From the NCBI GenBank assembly GCA_900541175.1, contig UQIT01000010.1:1-64000 (forward strand): a stretch of 64,000 nucleotides of DNA, in the 5' to 3' direction. Below, in pieces: positions 8,995 through 17,177 of the stretch (position 1 is the first letter of the stretch; the number at the start of each line of letters is the position of its first letter). This stretch comes from an uncultured Collinsella sp. (GTDB lineage Bacteria; Actinomycetota; Coriobacteriia; Coriobacteriales; Coriobacteriaceae). Under the pieces are notes generated by a model. It did no database searches. It worked only from the letters and a program-made list of their open reading frames with translations, and was not told the DNA's origin. A program made the position numbers and the translations under genes.

Positions 8995-9196
8995 TGGACA
9001 ATTGGTTCAGATACGTATTTTTTAAAGCCCCAAAGGGCCGTTCGGAGCCTTCTGAGCTCCCCGGCGGATGCCATGCCGCCCAAAGCTCATCGTTTTCGAG
9101 TACAACCGCCGCATATTTACCCTCAAATCACCCTCGAAGGCCCTTAGAAACGCCTCGAATGCCCGTCGCCTTATACGTATCTGAACTAACTGTCCA
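8995..9196. repeat. Long palindromic element PAL3, left of nuclease gene
   Basis: Begins TGGACAATTGGTTCAGATAC and ends with its inverted copy (9172-9196, 23 of 25 bases). A second inner pair also matches: AAGGGCC-TTCG near 9034 against CGAAGGCCCTT near 9140, so much of the 202 bp can fold on itself. The same outer arms recur in PAL4 on the other side of the nuclease gene, but the interiors do not align. Bases 9197-9359, up to the gene, show no further clear feature. With the prs terminator this accounts for the 450 bp gap. Confidence 0.8.
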
Positions 9197-9359
9197 GTAG
9201 CTATCGTCAACCTTCGCGGCAGAGCTCAATTTCCTGCAATCCCCTCAACCGATTCCACCGATTTCATAACACCCAGCCGTTCATGGCGCACAGCGCCCCG
9301 CTGAGCGAAAAGAACGGTATGGCGGTCGCATTCTGCCGCCAACTTAGTACGTTATAGCT

Positions 9360-10487
9360 ATGACGACCGTGATTTCACATTTCTCCGCCCTCCGCGCAAT
9401 TCGTCGCGCACGACGGGCGTACTCTGCCCTACCCTGGGACTCCGTTGATAGTGAACAGCAAGCACAGGCCTTGGCTAGCTGCATTCCCAATAATGACGCG
9501 ATAGACTTTGGCGCACTTTCGATACTCGACGCCTGGAATGAAGATGATTCCGAACTACTCGATCTTCTCGTTTCAAACGAAGACAACAGACGCCCCGACA
9601 AGCGACTTCTTCAGCATATTCTCTCCGCTCCGCTTCCTGAAGGTGCAATTATGCACGTCGAGGCCGACATCTACGCAACGTCTCCTGCCATGACAGCCAT
9701 GCTTTGTTCTAAAAATGAATCGGTCGCCAAAACCTTGATGCTCCTTATGGAGCTGCTCGGAACCTACTCCCTTCCGCCCGAGGCAACCTACCCCATCGCC
9801 TATGACGACATCTGGCCCAAGGGCGATAGCTGCGCAGCGACGGGCGATCTTGATTGCCTGGGCGGCCAGTCGGCAGCCAAACAGCAGAACGAAACCCGCT
9901 ACGAACAGGCGCACTACAAATGCGAGCCCGCCACGACCATCGAAGATCTCGAGGCGGTCGCGCGCTTCGCCAAAAGTAGCTCATACACCTCGTTTCGCAC
10001 GGCAGTCAAGCTTGCCCGACCCGGATCTGCATCCCCAGCCGAATCCCTAATGTTAGCCGTTCTCGGAGCGCCCATGCGCTTTGGCGGATTCGGATGTTGC
10101 AGCCTGCCCATGGGAGGCCTGCTACTCAACTATCGAATCGACTTCGACACTCTTGCGGTTAACATGTCCTCCGGCATCCCTTACGCCATCTGCGACCTAT
10201 ATTGCCCGGCCGCCGGAGTCGACAACGAATACAACGGAATTGGGCATGAGCTTCAAAACGCTCGCATCCACGATGGCAATCGAAATAATGGCCTCAAGGC
10301 AATGGGCATCCACGTCCTGGTTATCAATCGCGACCAAATGAAAGACCTTGTTGCACTCGAAGCCTTCGCCCAAACGATGCATCGACTCGCAGGAGTCCGA
10401 TTCCGATATCGCATCAAGGGCTATCGCAAGCGTCAGGCCGCTTGGCTCAACGCTCTGCGGGCCGGAATCGGCCTTGCGCCGGTCTAA
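9360..10487 (+). CDS. DUF559/Vsr-like PD-(D/E)XK protein between paired palindromes
   Basis: A 375-residue protein of unknown role. The C-terminal part (about 275-345) has the layout of DUF559/Vsr-type nucleases: CDLYCP (Asp279), NEYNG (Glu290), His296, the HDGNRNN helix start (Asp305, Arg308) and GIHVLVINRDQ. The usual Lys of E-x-K is Asn here, so activity is uncertain. The middle (about 97-140 and 220-260) aligns by eye with the frameshifted protein at 44 kb: SASPAES, GGFG, and the I-[YF]-x-T-S/D stretch. No clear Shine-Dalgarno site precedes the ATG, so a GTG three codons later or weak translation is possible. GC looks lower than in its neighbours, suggesting acquisition. PAL3 and PAL4 bracket it. 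Confidence 0.6.
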   Translation: MTTVISHFSALRAIRRARRAYSALPWDSVDSEQQAQALASCIPNNDAIDFGALSILDAWNEDDSELLDLLVSNEDNRRPDKRLLQHILSAPLPEGAIMHVEADIYATSPAMTAMLCSKNESVAKTLMLLMELLGTYSLPPEATYPIAYDDIWPKGDSCAATGDLDCLGGQSAAKQQNETRYEQAHYKCEPATTIEDLEAVARFAKSSSYTSFRTAVKLARPGSASPAESLMLAVLGAPMRFGGFGCCSLPMGGLLLNYRIDFDTLAVNMSSGIPYAICDLYCPAAGVDNEYNGIGHELQNARIHDGNRNNGLKAMGIHVLVINRDQMKDLVALEAFAQTMHRLAGVRFRYRIKGYRKRQAAWLNALRAGIGLAPV

Positions 10488-10520
10488 ACGGCGAATCACC
10501 CGTGCGCCGTCGAACAGGGC

Positions 10521-10724
10521 TGGACAGTTAGTTCAAATACGTATAAATAGACACATTGAATTAGGCTGTTTTGCAGCTATCTCTATACCATTCGCCCTAT
10601 TTGAAAGCGGGGTAGACTTCAAAACAGCGTCATATGGACTAACTAAAGTTCCAAAACAACGTATCGGCATTGAATTGAGCAATTCGAGTCCTCAGAACTT
10701 ATACGTATCTGAACTAACTGTCCA
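10521..10724. repeat. Long palindromic element PAL4, right of nuclease gene
   Basis: Begins TGGACAGTTAGTTCAAATAC and ends with the inverted copy at 10699-10724; length 204 bp, nearly that of PAL3. Inside, GCTGTTTTGCAG (from about 10568) pairs with CTTCAAAACAGC (to about 10640) as a nested hairpin. Only the outer 25 bp or so are shared with PAL3. Most of the 350 bp between the nuclease gene and pth is this element; the remainder shows nothing else. Confidence 0.8.
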
Positions 10725-10838
10725 CCTCGGATTTTGACGGCCGTCCAAACGCCCCCAAACAACCTCAATTGCCCTCCATTTGACAGCGGCAACAGGGTCG
10801 CTCACCATAGCAGGCGACAAATCAACGAAAGGATGAAC

Positions 10839-11468
10839 ATGGCAGCTGCACAGCCGCTTAAGATTCGCATGGTTGCCGGACTTGGCAACCCTGGCGATGA
10901 GTATGCCGAGACCCGCCACAACGCCGGTTTTAAGGCGATCGACGAGCTGGCCCGTCAGGCCGGCGTCACGTACTGGAAAAACCAAGCAGGCGCCGAGGTC
11001 GCGCTCATCAACATCAACGATGCCGAGGAAGAGAACGGCAAGCGCCAGATTGTACTGGTCAAGCCGCAGTCGTACATGAACACCTCGGGCGGGCCCATCT
11101 CCAAGCTCTGCCGCGAGTACAAGATCAAGGCCGAGGAGCTGCTCGTCATCCACGACGAGCTCGATATTCCCGCCGGCGACGTGCGTGTTAAGGTGGGCGG
11201 AGGCCATGCCGGTCACAACGGCCTGCGCTCCATCATCGACAAGATGGGCAGCCGCGACTTTAGCCGTATCCGCACCGGCATCGGCAACCCTCCCGGCAAG
11301 ATGGCCGTGGCAGACTACGTGCTCAAGCAGCTGCGCGCCCGCGAAGCCGAGGATTTCCAGGACACCTGCGCCCGCGCCGCAGATGCCGCCGGTCTGGCCA
11401 TCGTCCACGGCGTAATCTACGCCCGCGATCACGTAAACGGCGCCGCTTCCGCCAACGGCAAGCACTAA
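10839..11468 (+). CDS. pth: Peptidyl-tRNA hydrolase
   Basis: Cleaves the ester bond of peptidyl-tRNAs released from stalled ribosomes, recycling tRNA; cytosolic and essential in most bacteria. The product (209 residues from this start) has VAGLGNPGDEYAETRHNAGF with the catalytic His of RHNAG, the VKPQSYMN substrate-site segment, and HDELDIPAGDVRVK with the catalytic Asp, followed by GGHAGHNGLRSI. GAAAGG lies six bases before the ATG at 10839, which is why I prefer it to the ATG at 10833 or the long upstream extension. The following 370 bp hold PAL5. Confidence 0.95.
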   Translation: MAAAQPLKIRMVAGLGNPGDEYAETRHNAGFKAIDELARQAGVTYWKNQAGAEVALININDAEEENGKRQIVLVKPQSYMNTSGGPISKLCREYKIKAEELLVIHDELDIPAGDVRVKVGGGHAGHNGLRSIIDKMGSRDFSRIRTGIGNPPGKMAVADYVLKQLRAREAEDFQDTCARAADAAGLAIVHGVIYARDHVNGAASANGKH

Positions 11469-11667
11469 AACCTACCATTTAGAGATGTTTATTTTGGCAG
11501 GTTTCATCTGCGGAAACGCCGCGGCGGCTGCGTCGCAATAAACCCTGTGCCGCTATACATATGCAACGCTCCAAAGGGGGCCGGCCTCACCGAAGCGCGA
11601 GGCCGGCCCCCTTTGCCGTTTTGCCTGATAAAACCTGCCAAAATAAACCTCTCCCCCTTTGGCAGGT
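11468..11667. repeat. Composite palindromic element PAL5
   Basis: Two inverted copies of a REP-like hairpin (11468-11504 and 11633-11667; arms AAACCTACCA / TGGCAGGTTT with the shared word TTTATTTTGGCAGGTTT) flank a central perfect 17 bp stem at 11572-11615. Total length of 200 bp is close to PAL3 and PAL4. A third copy of the same hairpin occurs at 22731-22771. From 11668 to 11840 I see nothing beyond a probable promoter/leader for the next gene; the whole 370 bp gap has no gene. Confidence 0.7.
11572..11615. terminator. Strong hairpin after pth, probable terminator
   Basis: CAAAGGGGGCCGGCCTC pairs perfectly with GAGGCCGGCCCCCTTTG over a 10-base loop. The downstream T content (CCGTTTTGCC) is modest, so termination efficiency is uncertain. 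Confidence 0.55.
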
Positions 11668-11840
11668 CGAAGTGGATAAACCCTGCTCCCAACCGCCGAA
11701 GACACACGTAAGTGACATGTCCATGAGGGTATAATTTGCACCGTATGTCTGCACAACGCCTGTGCGCGTACGGTTTTATTCGGGCTACCGTCCATTTCCG
11801 TGGAGGCACGGTTCGGCGGCCCTAACAAGAGAGGGGTTCT

Positions 11841-12680
11841 ATGTATAAGATCCTGGAGAAGACGCAGTTCTCGGAGAAGGTGTTCAAGTTCCGCATCGAG
11901 GCGCCCGCAATCGCCAAGCATGCGCACGCTGGACAGTTCCTCATGGTCCGCGCCAACGAGACGGGCGAGCGCGTCCCGTTTACCCTGGCCGGCTGGAACG
12001 GTGACGAGGGCTGGGTCGAGTTCATCTTCATGGTGATCGGCAAGACCACCGAGATGCTGTCCACTTACGAAGCCGGCGAGTCGCTGCGCGACGTCGTGGG
12101 CCCGCTGGGCGTTCCCACCGAGATGGCCGAGGGCCCCTGCGCCGTCATTGGCGGCGGCGTCGGCCTGGCAATTGCCTTCCCGGTCGCCAAGCACCTGGTC
12201 GAGACCGGTCACGAGGTGCACGCCATCATGGGCGCCCGCACCAAGGACCTCCTGCTCATGGAGGACCAGTTCCGCGAGCTCCTCGACGAGGACCACATCC
12301 ATATCACCACCGACGACGGTTCCTACGGAGAGCAGGGCGTTGTCACCGCTCCGCTGGAGCGCCTGCTGCAGGACAAGGCCGTGAGCCAGGTCTTCTGCGT
12401 CGGCCCCGTTCCGATGATGAAGTTCTCGACCCTCACCGCCCAGAAGTACGATACCCCCATCACTGCGTCGCTCAACCCCATCATGGTTGACGGCACCGGT
12501 ATGTGCGGCTGCTGCCGCGTCGAGGTGGGCGGCGTGACCAAGTTCGCTTGCGTCGACGGCCCCGACTTCGATGCCACCCTGGTCGACTGGGATGACCTTC
12601 GTGCCCGCCAGGCCGCTTACCGTTCCGAAGAGGGCGAGTCCCTCAAGGCCTATGAGGAAAAGAGCTGCGCATGCCACTAG
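11841..12680 (+). CDS. NfnA-like FAD/NAD-binding flavoprotein subunit
   Basis: 279-residue ferredoxin-NADP reductase-type protein annotated in its family as sulfide/dihydroorotate dehydrogenase-like FAD/NAD-binding subunit. The N-terminal FAD domain contains RVPFTLAGW, the NAD domain has GGGVGLAIAFPVAKHL near 110-125, and the C-terminus carries a [2Fe-2S]-type Cys cluster, GMCGCCRVEV with a later FACVDGPDFD. It overlaps the GltA-like gene by 10 bp, matching the NfnAB pair that bifurcates electrons between NADH, ferredoxin and NADP+. That role is inferred from the pairing. PyrK is an alternative, but no pyrD is adjacent. Confidence 0.82.
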   Translation: MYKILEKTQFSEKVFKFRIEAPAIAKHAHAGQFLMVRANETGERVPFTLAGWNGDEGWVEFIFMVIGKTTEMLSTYEAGESLRDVVGPLGVPTEMAEGPCAVIGGGVGLAIAFPVAKHLVETGHEVHAIMGARTKDLLLMEDQFRELLDEDHIHITTDDGSYGEQGVVTAPLERLLQDKAVSQVFCVGPVPMMKFSTLTAQKYDTPITASLNPIMVDGTGMCGCCRVEVGGVTKFACVDGPDFDATLVDWDDLRARQAAYRSEEGESLKAYEEKSCACH

Positions 12681-14080
12681 TTAACGGTCGTTTCGTTGCC
12701 GATATGAAGTCGCCCCGCACCCCCGATAACGAGGAGCCGGCTGCCGAGCGCGCCTGCGACTTCCGCCCCGTCGACAAGGGCTTCACCGAGGAGATGGCGC
12801 TGGCCGAGGCCGAGCGCTGCCTCAACTGCAAGAAGCCGTTCTGTGTTGAGGGCTGCCCCGTCAACATCAACATTCCCCGCTTTATCGAGCAGATCCGCGC
12901 GAAGGACTTCGGCGGCGCTCTCGATACCATCCGCGAGGACTCCATGCTTCCCGCCATCTGCGGCCGCGTCTGCCCGCAGGAGAACCAGTGCGAGGGCAAG
13001 TGCATCCGTGGTAAGAAGTCCGAGCCCGTGGCCATCGGCCAGCTCGAGCGCTTCCTGGGTGATCGCCCCGAGCTCGCCTCCACGCCCAAGATGGCCCCCA
13101 AGAACGGCAAGAAGGTCGCCGTCGTCGGCTCCGGCCCGTCCGGCATCACCTGCGCCGGCGAGCTCGCCCGTAACGGCTTTGACGTTACCGTCTTCGAGGC
13201 CTTCTTCACCGGCGGCGGCGTGCTGGTCTACGGCATCCCCGAGTTCCGTCTGCCCAAGGCGGTCGTCAAGCGCGAGATTGACGGCCTGGAGGACATGGGC
13301 GTCAAGTTTGAGTACAACTCCGTCGTGGGCAACATGGCCACGGCCGAGGAGCTGTTCGAGCAGGGCTTCGACGCCATCTACGTGGCGACCGGCGCTGGCC
13401 TGCCCAAGTTCCTCAACGTCCCCGGCGAGAACCTGCCCAACGTCTTCTTCGCAAACGAGTACCTCACCCGCGTGAACCTGATGAAGGCCAACAAGTTCCC
13501 CGAGTACGACACCCCCACCAAGCACGGCAAGAACGTCGTCGTCTTTGGCGGCGGCAACGTGGCTATGGACGCCGTCCGTACTGCCAAGCGCCTGGGCGCC
13601 GAGCATGCCATCATCGCCTACCGTCGTACCGAGGACGAGATGCCCTGCCGTCGCGCCGAGCTGCACCATGCTAAGGCCGAAGGCGTCGAGGTTCTGCCGC
13701 TCGTCTCCCCGCTCGAGTTTGTCGCTGGCGAGGACGGCTCCGTGTGCGCCGTCAAGGTCCAGAAGATGGAACTCGGCGAGCCTGACGAGTCCGGCCGTCG
13801 CCGCCCGGTGCCCATCGAGGGCGCCATCGAGGAGATCCCCTGCGACGTCGCGATCTCGGCTATCGGCACCAACGCCAACCCCTTCGCAAAGAAGATCGGC
13901 GGCAAGATGGAGCTCAACAAGTGGGGCTACATCGTCGCCGACGAGGAGACCGGTCAGACCACCGATCCCCGCATCTGGGCCGGCGGCGACATCGTCACGG
14001 GTGCCGCTACGGTCATTCTGGCGATGGGCGCCGGCAAGAAGGCCGCCGCTTCGATCACCAAGAGCCTGCTGGGCGAGTAA
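12671..14080 (+). CDS. NfnB/GltA-like NADPH oxidoreductase (glutamate synthase small-subunit family)
   Basis: 469-residue flavoprotein. The N-terminus has the two-cluster pattern CLNCKKPFCVEGCP and CGRVCPQENQCEGKC (about 56-115) for [4Fe-4S] centres. An FAD Rossmann motif GSGPSGITCAGELA follows near 155, then an NADPH motif GGGNVAMDAVRTAKRLG near 295 and the C-terminal FAD contact WAGGDIVTGAATV. Length and layout match stand-alone GltA-like proteins and NfnB. With no large GltB subunit nearby and an NfnA-type partner overlapping upstream, ferredoxin:NADP+ transhydrogenation is the more likely role than glutamate synthesis. Confidence 0.88.
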   Translation: MPLVNGRFVADMKSPRTPDNEEPAAERACDFRPVDKGFTEEMALAEAERCLNCKKPFCVEGCPVNINIPRFIEQIRAKDFGGALDTIREDSMLPAICGRVCPQENQCEGKCIRGKKSEPVAIGQLERFLGDRPELASTPKMAPKNGKKVAVVGSGPSGITCAGELARNGFDVTVFEAFFTGGGVLVYGIPEFRLPKAVVKREIDGLEDMGVKFEYNSVVGNMATAEELFEQGFDAIYVATGAGLPKFLNVPGENLPNVFFANEYLTRVNLMKANKFPEYDTPTKHGKNVVVFGGGNVAMDAVRTAKRLGAEHAIIAYRRTEDEMPCRRAELHHAKAEGVEVLPLVSPLEFVAGEDGSVCAVKVQKMELGEPDESGRRRPVPIEGAIEEIPCDVAISAIGTNANPFAKKIGGKMELNKWGYIVADEETGQTTDPRIWAGGDIVTGAATVILAMGAGKKAAASITKSLLGE

Positions 14081-14108
14081 TCACCCTCAGCGCTAGCCAT
14101 CAAACGGC

Positions 14109-14146
14109 AAAGTCCCCGTCGAGCACACGCCCGGCGGGGACTTTTT
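14109..14146 (+). terminator. Intrinsic terminator after the NfnAB-like pair
   Basis: AAAGTCCCCG (14109-14118) pairs with CGGGGACTTT (14135-14144), followed by a T-run. Confidence 0.8.
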
Positions 14147-14160
14147 CTATGCCGGCCGCC

Positions 14161-14203
14161 CCAACCACCACAAAGGCACCTGTCCCCTTTGTGGTGGTTT
14201 TGG
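14161..14203. repeat. REP-like hairpin
   Basis: AACCACCACAAAGG pairs with CCTTTGTGGTGGTT around a CACCTGTC loop. The stem word CACCACAAAGG recurs at 47237-47267. It lies between convergent genes. Confidence 0.7.
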
Positions 14204-14207
14204 CCTG

Positions 14208-14831
14208 TTAGCCTTCGAGCTGCGCTACTTTGTAGCGGTAGGCTGCGGCAATAACGTCTTTGCAACCCTCGCGGCCCAGCTTGGCGCGGTTGACGACGAT
14301 GTCTTTACCGCTCGTCATCTTCCACTTTCCGGCGCTGTAGCGCTTGTAGAACGCCTCGCGCGCCTTCTGCTGCTGCTTGACCAGCTTGGCGCCCTTCTTT
14401 TTGTTAAGTCCGCGCTTCTTGCGCACGATCTCGACGCGGTCCTCAAAGGGAGCGGTCACCAACACGGCAATGTGGTTGGGGTTGTTGCGAAGCAGGTAAT
14501 CGGACAGGCGGCCTTCGATAATGCAGCTCTCGGTCTCGCCCAGATCCAAAATCACCTGGCTCATCTTTTGGAACAACTTATCCGAGTACGAACGCGCATC
14601 GTAGCGGTCGGGCAGAAACGCCATGTTCTCCACGGCCAGACGCTCGTCGTAGGCGGCCATCTTGTCGAGCGACTCGCCCGTGCGCAGCGACGCACGCACC
14701 AGCAGCTCGTTATCGTACAGCGGAATCCCCAGCTCGTCGGCAAGCATGCGACCAATCTCGTGGCCCTCGGCGCCAAAGTCGCGCGCGATGGTAATGACCA
14801 CAGGATTCTTCTTGTTCTCCAGATCGCTCAT
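14208..14831 (-). CDS. Cytidylate-kinase-like P-loop protein
   Basis: 207-residue protein of the cytidylate-kinase-like family, probably a cytosolic nucleotide or small-molecule kinase; the substrate is not known. The start at 14831 (MSDLENKKNPVVITIARDFG) has AAGGAA upstream. The N-terminus ITIARDFGAEGHEIGRMLADELGIPLYD is the family's modified P-loop; IIEGRLSDYLLR and a Lys/Arg-rich lid (KKRGLNKKKGAK, about 130-142) follow. It is the last gene behind the amino-acid ABC transporter, separated by a REP-like hairpin, so a functional link to the transporter is doubtful. Confidence 0.78.
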   Translation of the reverse strand: MSDLENKKNPVVITIARDFGAEGHEIGRMLADELGIPLYDNELLVRASLRTGESLDKMAAYDERLAVENMAFLPDRYDARSYSDKLFQKMSQVILDLGETESCIIEGRLSDYLLRNNPNHIAVLVTAPFEDRVEIVRKKRGLNKKKGAKLVKQQQKAREAFYKRYSAGKWKMTSGKDIVVNRAKLGREGCKDVIAAAYRYKVAQLEG

Positions 14832-14847
14832 CGCGATTCCTTTCTCT

Positions 14848-14878
14848 ATGTGGCAAAGGGGCTGTCCCTTTGCCACAT
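14848..14878. repeat. REP-like hairpin between kinase-like gene and permease
   Basis: ATGTGGCAAAGGG pairs with TCCCTTTGCCACAT around a GCTG loop. It lies in the intergenic space between two minus-strand genes, reaching to within 2 bp of the permease stop. Confidence 0.65.
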
Positions 14879-14879
14879 T

Positions 14880-15518
14880 CTACGCTGCCACAATACGGCG
14901 TTGATATGCTCGGACCAGCAACGAGATACCAAAGTTGAGCACAAAGTACATCGCAAACACCAGGCCGTAGAGCATAAGCACCTGCGACAGGTCGATCGCG
15001 TGAGCCATCACAACGTTTGCCGTGTACATGAGCTCGGCCACGTTAATGCCCGAAAGATACGAGCTGTCCTTAATGACGGTCGTGCACTGGCTAAACAGCG
15101 CCGGAATGATCGTCTTAAACGTCTGCGGCAGAATGATATAGCGCATGGTGGCAAAGAAGCCGAAGCCCTGGCTCTGCGCCGCCTCAAACTGGCCGCGCGG
15201 AATCGAGTTGAGGCCGCCACGCACAATCTCGGCCATAACAGCGCTGGTAAACAGCGTAAAGGCGATGGTCGAAATCACAATGTCCAAACCCTGCACCGTA
15301 AAGTAGATAAACAGAATCCACAGCAGGTTTGGCGTACAGCGGAACAGCTCGATATAGGCGCTCACCAAAATACGGAACGGGCGGGGCGCATAGCTTTTAA
15401 CGAGCGCCAGCACCGTGCCAAAGATGAGCGAGAAAAAGATCGACAGCGCCGAGATCTCGATCGTCTTAACAAAGCCGCCCCAAATGTAGAGCAGGTTGGT
15501 CGCGTTGAAGATTTCCAT
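14880..15518 (-). CDS. Polar amino-acid ABC transporter permease (second)
   Basis: Integral membrane subunit of a glutamate/glutamine-type importer. 212 residues with about five hydrophobic spans and the HAAA-family signature ELFRCTPNLLWILF plus the EAA loop EAAQSQGFGFFATMRYIILPQ, which docks on the ATPase. It starts 3 bp after the preceding permease stop, so the two permeases are co-translated and presumably form a heterodimer. Substrate cannot be read from the sequence. Confidence 0.9.
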   Translation of the reverse strand: MEIFNATNLLYIWGGFVKTIEISALSIFFSLIFGTVLALVKSYAPRPFRILVSAYIELFRCTPNLLWILFIYFTVQGLDIVISTIAFTLFTSAVMAEIVRGGLNSIPRGQFEAAQSQGFGFFATMRYIILPQTFKTIIPALFSQCTTVIKDSSYLSGINVAELMYTANVVMAHAIDLSQVLMLYGLVFAMYFVLNFGISLLVRAYQRRIVAA

Positions 15519-15521
15519 GCG

Positions 15522-16268
15522 CTAGGCCTCCTCTACGTTGTCGAGTCCCAGCTCGGCCAGGCTCACGCCGCGCGGACGCTCCTTGGAGCGGCGCTCGAGC
15601 CACTGCACCAGCATGGCGAGCGGAAAGCAGATGATGAAGTACATAAGGCAGCAGACGATGTATCCCTGCAGGTAACCGTACAGACTCACAAAGTTGTCGG
15701 AACGGTACATAAGGTCGCCGCCGGCCACAAGCGCCAGCACCGACGTGTTCTTGACCAGGTTGAGCGCCTGGTTACACAGCGGCGGCAGAATAATCTTGAA
15801 TGTCTGGGGCAGCACGATGTACCAGTACGCCTGCGCACGGGTGAAGCCCTGGCTCTGGGCCGCCTCCATCTGACCGCGCGGAACCGCCTCGATACCAGTG
15901 CGGATGACCTCCGAAATGTAGGCCGCGTGATACAGGCCCACACCCAAGAAGCCCAGCACGAACGGCGCGATGCGCACCGGCTGGTCGGCACCGGTTATGG
16001 CCTGCAAAAACTGCGGACCAGCCATGTACATAAAGAGCACCTGCACGGGCAACGGGGTGTTCTGGTAAAACTCCACATACACACGGCTTATGGCGCGCAG
16101 CACGCGCGAGCGAGTGGTAGAGAACACGCCCAGCAGCGTGCCCAGCACCAGCGATAGCAGCAGGCCGGCAACGACCACCTGCAGCGTCACGCCAAAGCCC
16201 TCCCAGAAGGGCCCCATGTTTTGAAATGTCGTCGACCAGCGGTCGGCGTCAAACAATCCTTCGAGCAT
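15522..16268 (-). CDS. Polar amino-acid ABC transporter permease (first)
   Basis: Partner of the neighbouring permease. The start MLEGLFDADRW at 16268 has AAGGAAGGA upstream and gives 248 residues; the longer frame to 16337 would overlap the binding-protein gene. Hydrophobic spans surround the motif EFYQNTPLPVQVLFMY and the EAA loop EAAQSQGFTRAQAYWYIVLPQ. The C-terminal tail is charged (LERRSKERPRG). Gene order ATPase, binding protein, permease, permease is that of a complete uptake operon. Confidence 0.9.
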   Translation of the reverse strand: MLEGLFDADRWSTTFQNMGPFWEGFGVTLQVVVAGLLLSLVLGTLLGVFSTTRSRVLRAISRVYVEFYQNTPLPVQVLFMYMAGPQFLQAITGADQPVRIAPFVLGFLGVGLYHAAYISEVIRTGIEAVPRGQMEAAQSQGFTRAQAYWYIVLPQTFKIILPPLCNQALNLVKNTSVLALVAGGDLMYRSDNFVSLYGYLQGYIVCCLMYFIICFPLAMLVQWLERRSKERPRGVSLAELGLDNVEEA

Positions 16269-16293
16269 TTGATTCCTTCCTTGGACGATGCGC

Positions 16294-17172
16294 CTATACA
16301 AGACCCCAGGTCTTGACCTCTTGGTCGAGCCAGCCATCGGCCAGGCGATCGCAAACTACCTGATCGACCACAGCCGAAAGGTCGCAGCCCTTCTTGGTCG
16401 CCACGCCGTAGCCCTGCTCGCCAAACTTGACCTCGGGCTGCAGCAGCTCAACGGTCTCGTTCATGTAACCGGCCAGCGTGGAGCGGTCCATGGCAAAGAC
16501 GTCGATATTGCCGGCGTCGAGCGAACTCTTGATGATGGGATAGCCGCTAAAGGCCCTAAACTCGGGCTTGCAGCTAAAGCCGTTGTCCTTGATCATCTGC
16601 TCGATCAGGCCCTGCGTGGTGGCACCCTGGCTCACGCCAATAACCTTGCCGTCCAGGTCCTCAATCGAGGTAAAGCCCGAACGTTTCTTGACCATGAGTC
16701 CCACGTAGTCGGTGCGGTACGGCGTCGAAAAATCCCAGCTCTTCTTGCGCTCGTCGGTGATGGTGTAGGTCGCCGCGACCACGTCGAGCTGGCCGTTATC
16801 GATCAGTGGGCCGCGCGTCTTGGGCGTTACGTCGGTAAACTCGACAAGCTCCTGGGCGCGGGCCTCCTTGTAGCTCACGCCGAAGACGGCAGCGGCGATC
16901 TGGTAGCACAAATCGACTTCCATGCCCTCAAAGCGGCCCTTGGCGGTGTCGTAATAGCCGTAGCCGGGAACATCCTTCTTAACGCCGGCATTCAGATGGC
17001 CACGCGACTTAATGGCCGCAAGCTTGGACCCCTTGTCGGAGCCCTCGCCACTGGTGGAGTTGCCACAACCGGTAAGCGCGGTCCCCGTCAACGCGAGCAT
17101 GCCGGCGCCCGCCAGCTGCAAAAAGTGACGGCGCGACACGGCCGCCCTCGTCATATCCGTCATGTCCATCAC
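16294..17172 (-). CDS. Amino-acid ABC transporter substrate-binding lipoprotein
   Basis: Extracytoplasmic solute-binding protein (family 3) that delivers a polar amino acid to the permeases. 292 residues from a GTG at 17172; ATGs at 17169 and 17163 are alternatives and no strong ribosome site distinguishes them. The signal region contains a twin-arginine-like SRRHFLQL (13-20) and a lipobox LTGC (33-36), so export may be Tat-dependent before lipidation at Cys36. The mature part contains the family block MEVDLCYQIAAAVFG and DVVAATYTITDERKKSWDFS. It follows the ATPase stop by 5 bp. Confidence 0.88.
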   Translation of the reverse strand: MMDMTDMTRAAVSRRHFLQLAGAGMLALTGTALTGCGNSTSGEGSDKGSKLAAIKSRGHLNAGVKKDVPGYGYYDTAKGRFEGMEVDLCYQIAAAVFGVSYKEARAQELVEFTDVTPKTRGPLIDNGQLDVVAATYTITDERKKSWDFSTPYRTDYVGLMVKKRSGFTSIEDLDGKVIGVSQGATTQGLIEQMIKDNGFSCKPEFRAFSGYPIIKSSLDAGNIDVFAMDRSTLAGYMNETVELLQPEVKFGEQGYGVATKKGCDLSAVVDQVVCDRLADGWLDQEVKTWGLV

Positions 17173-17177
17173 CGCGC

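Noticed and set aside
8995..9196. PAL3 and similar elements as CRISPR repeats
   Set aside because: There are only two inverted arms per element, no regular spacers and no cas genes in the window.
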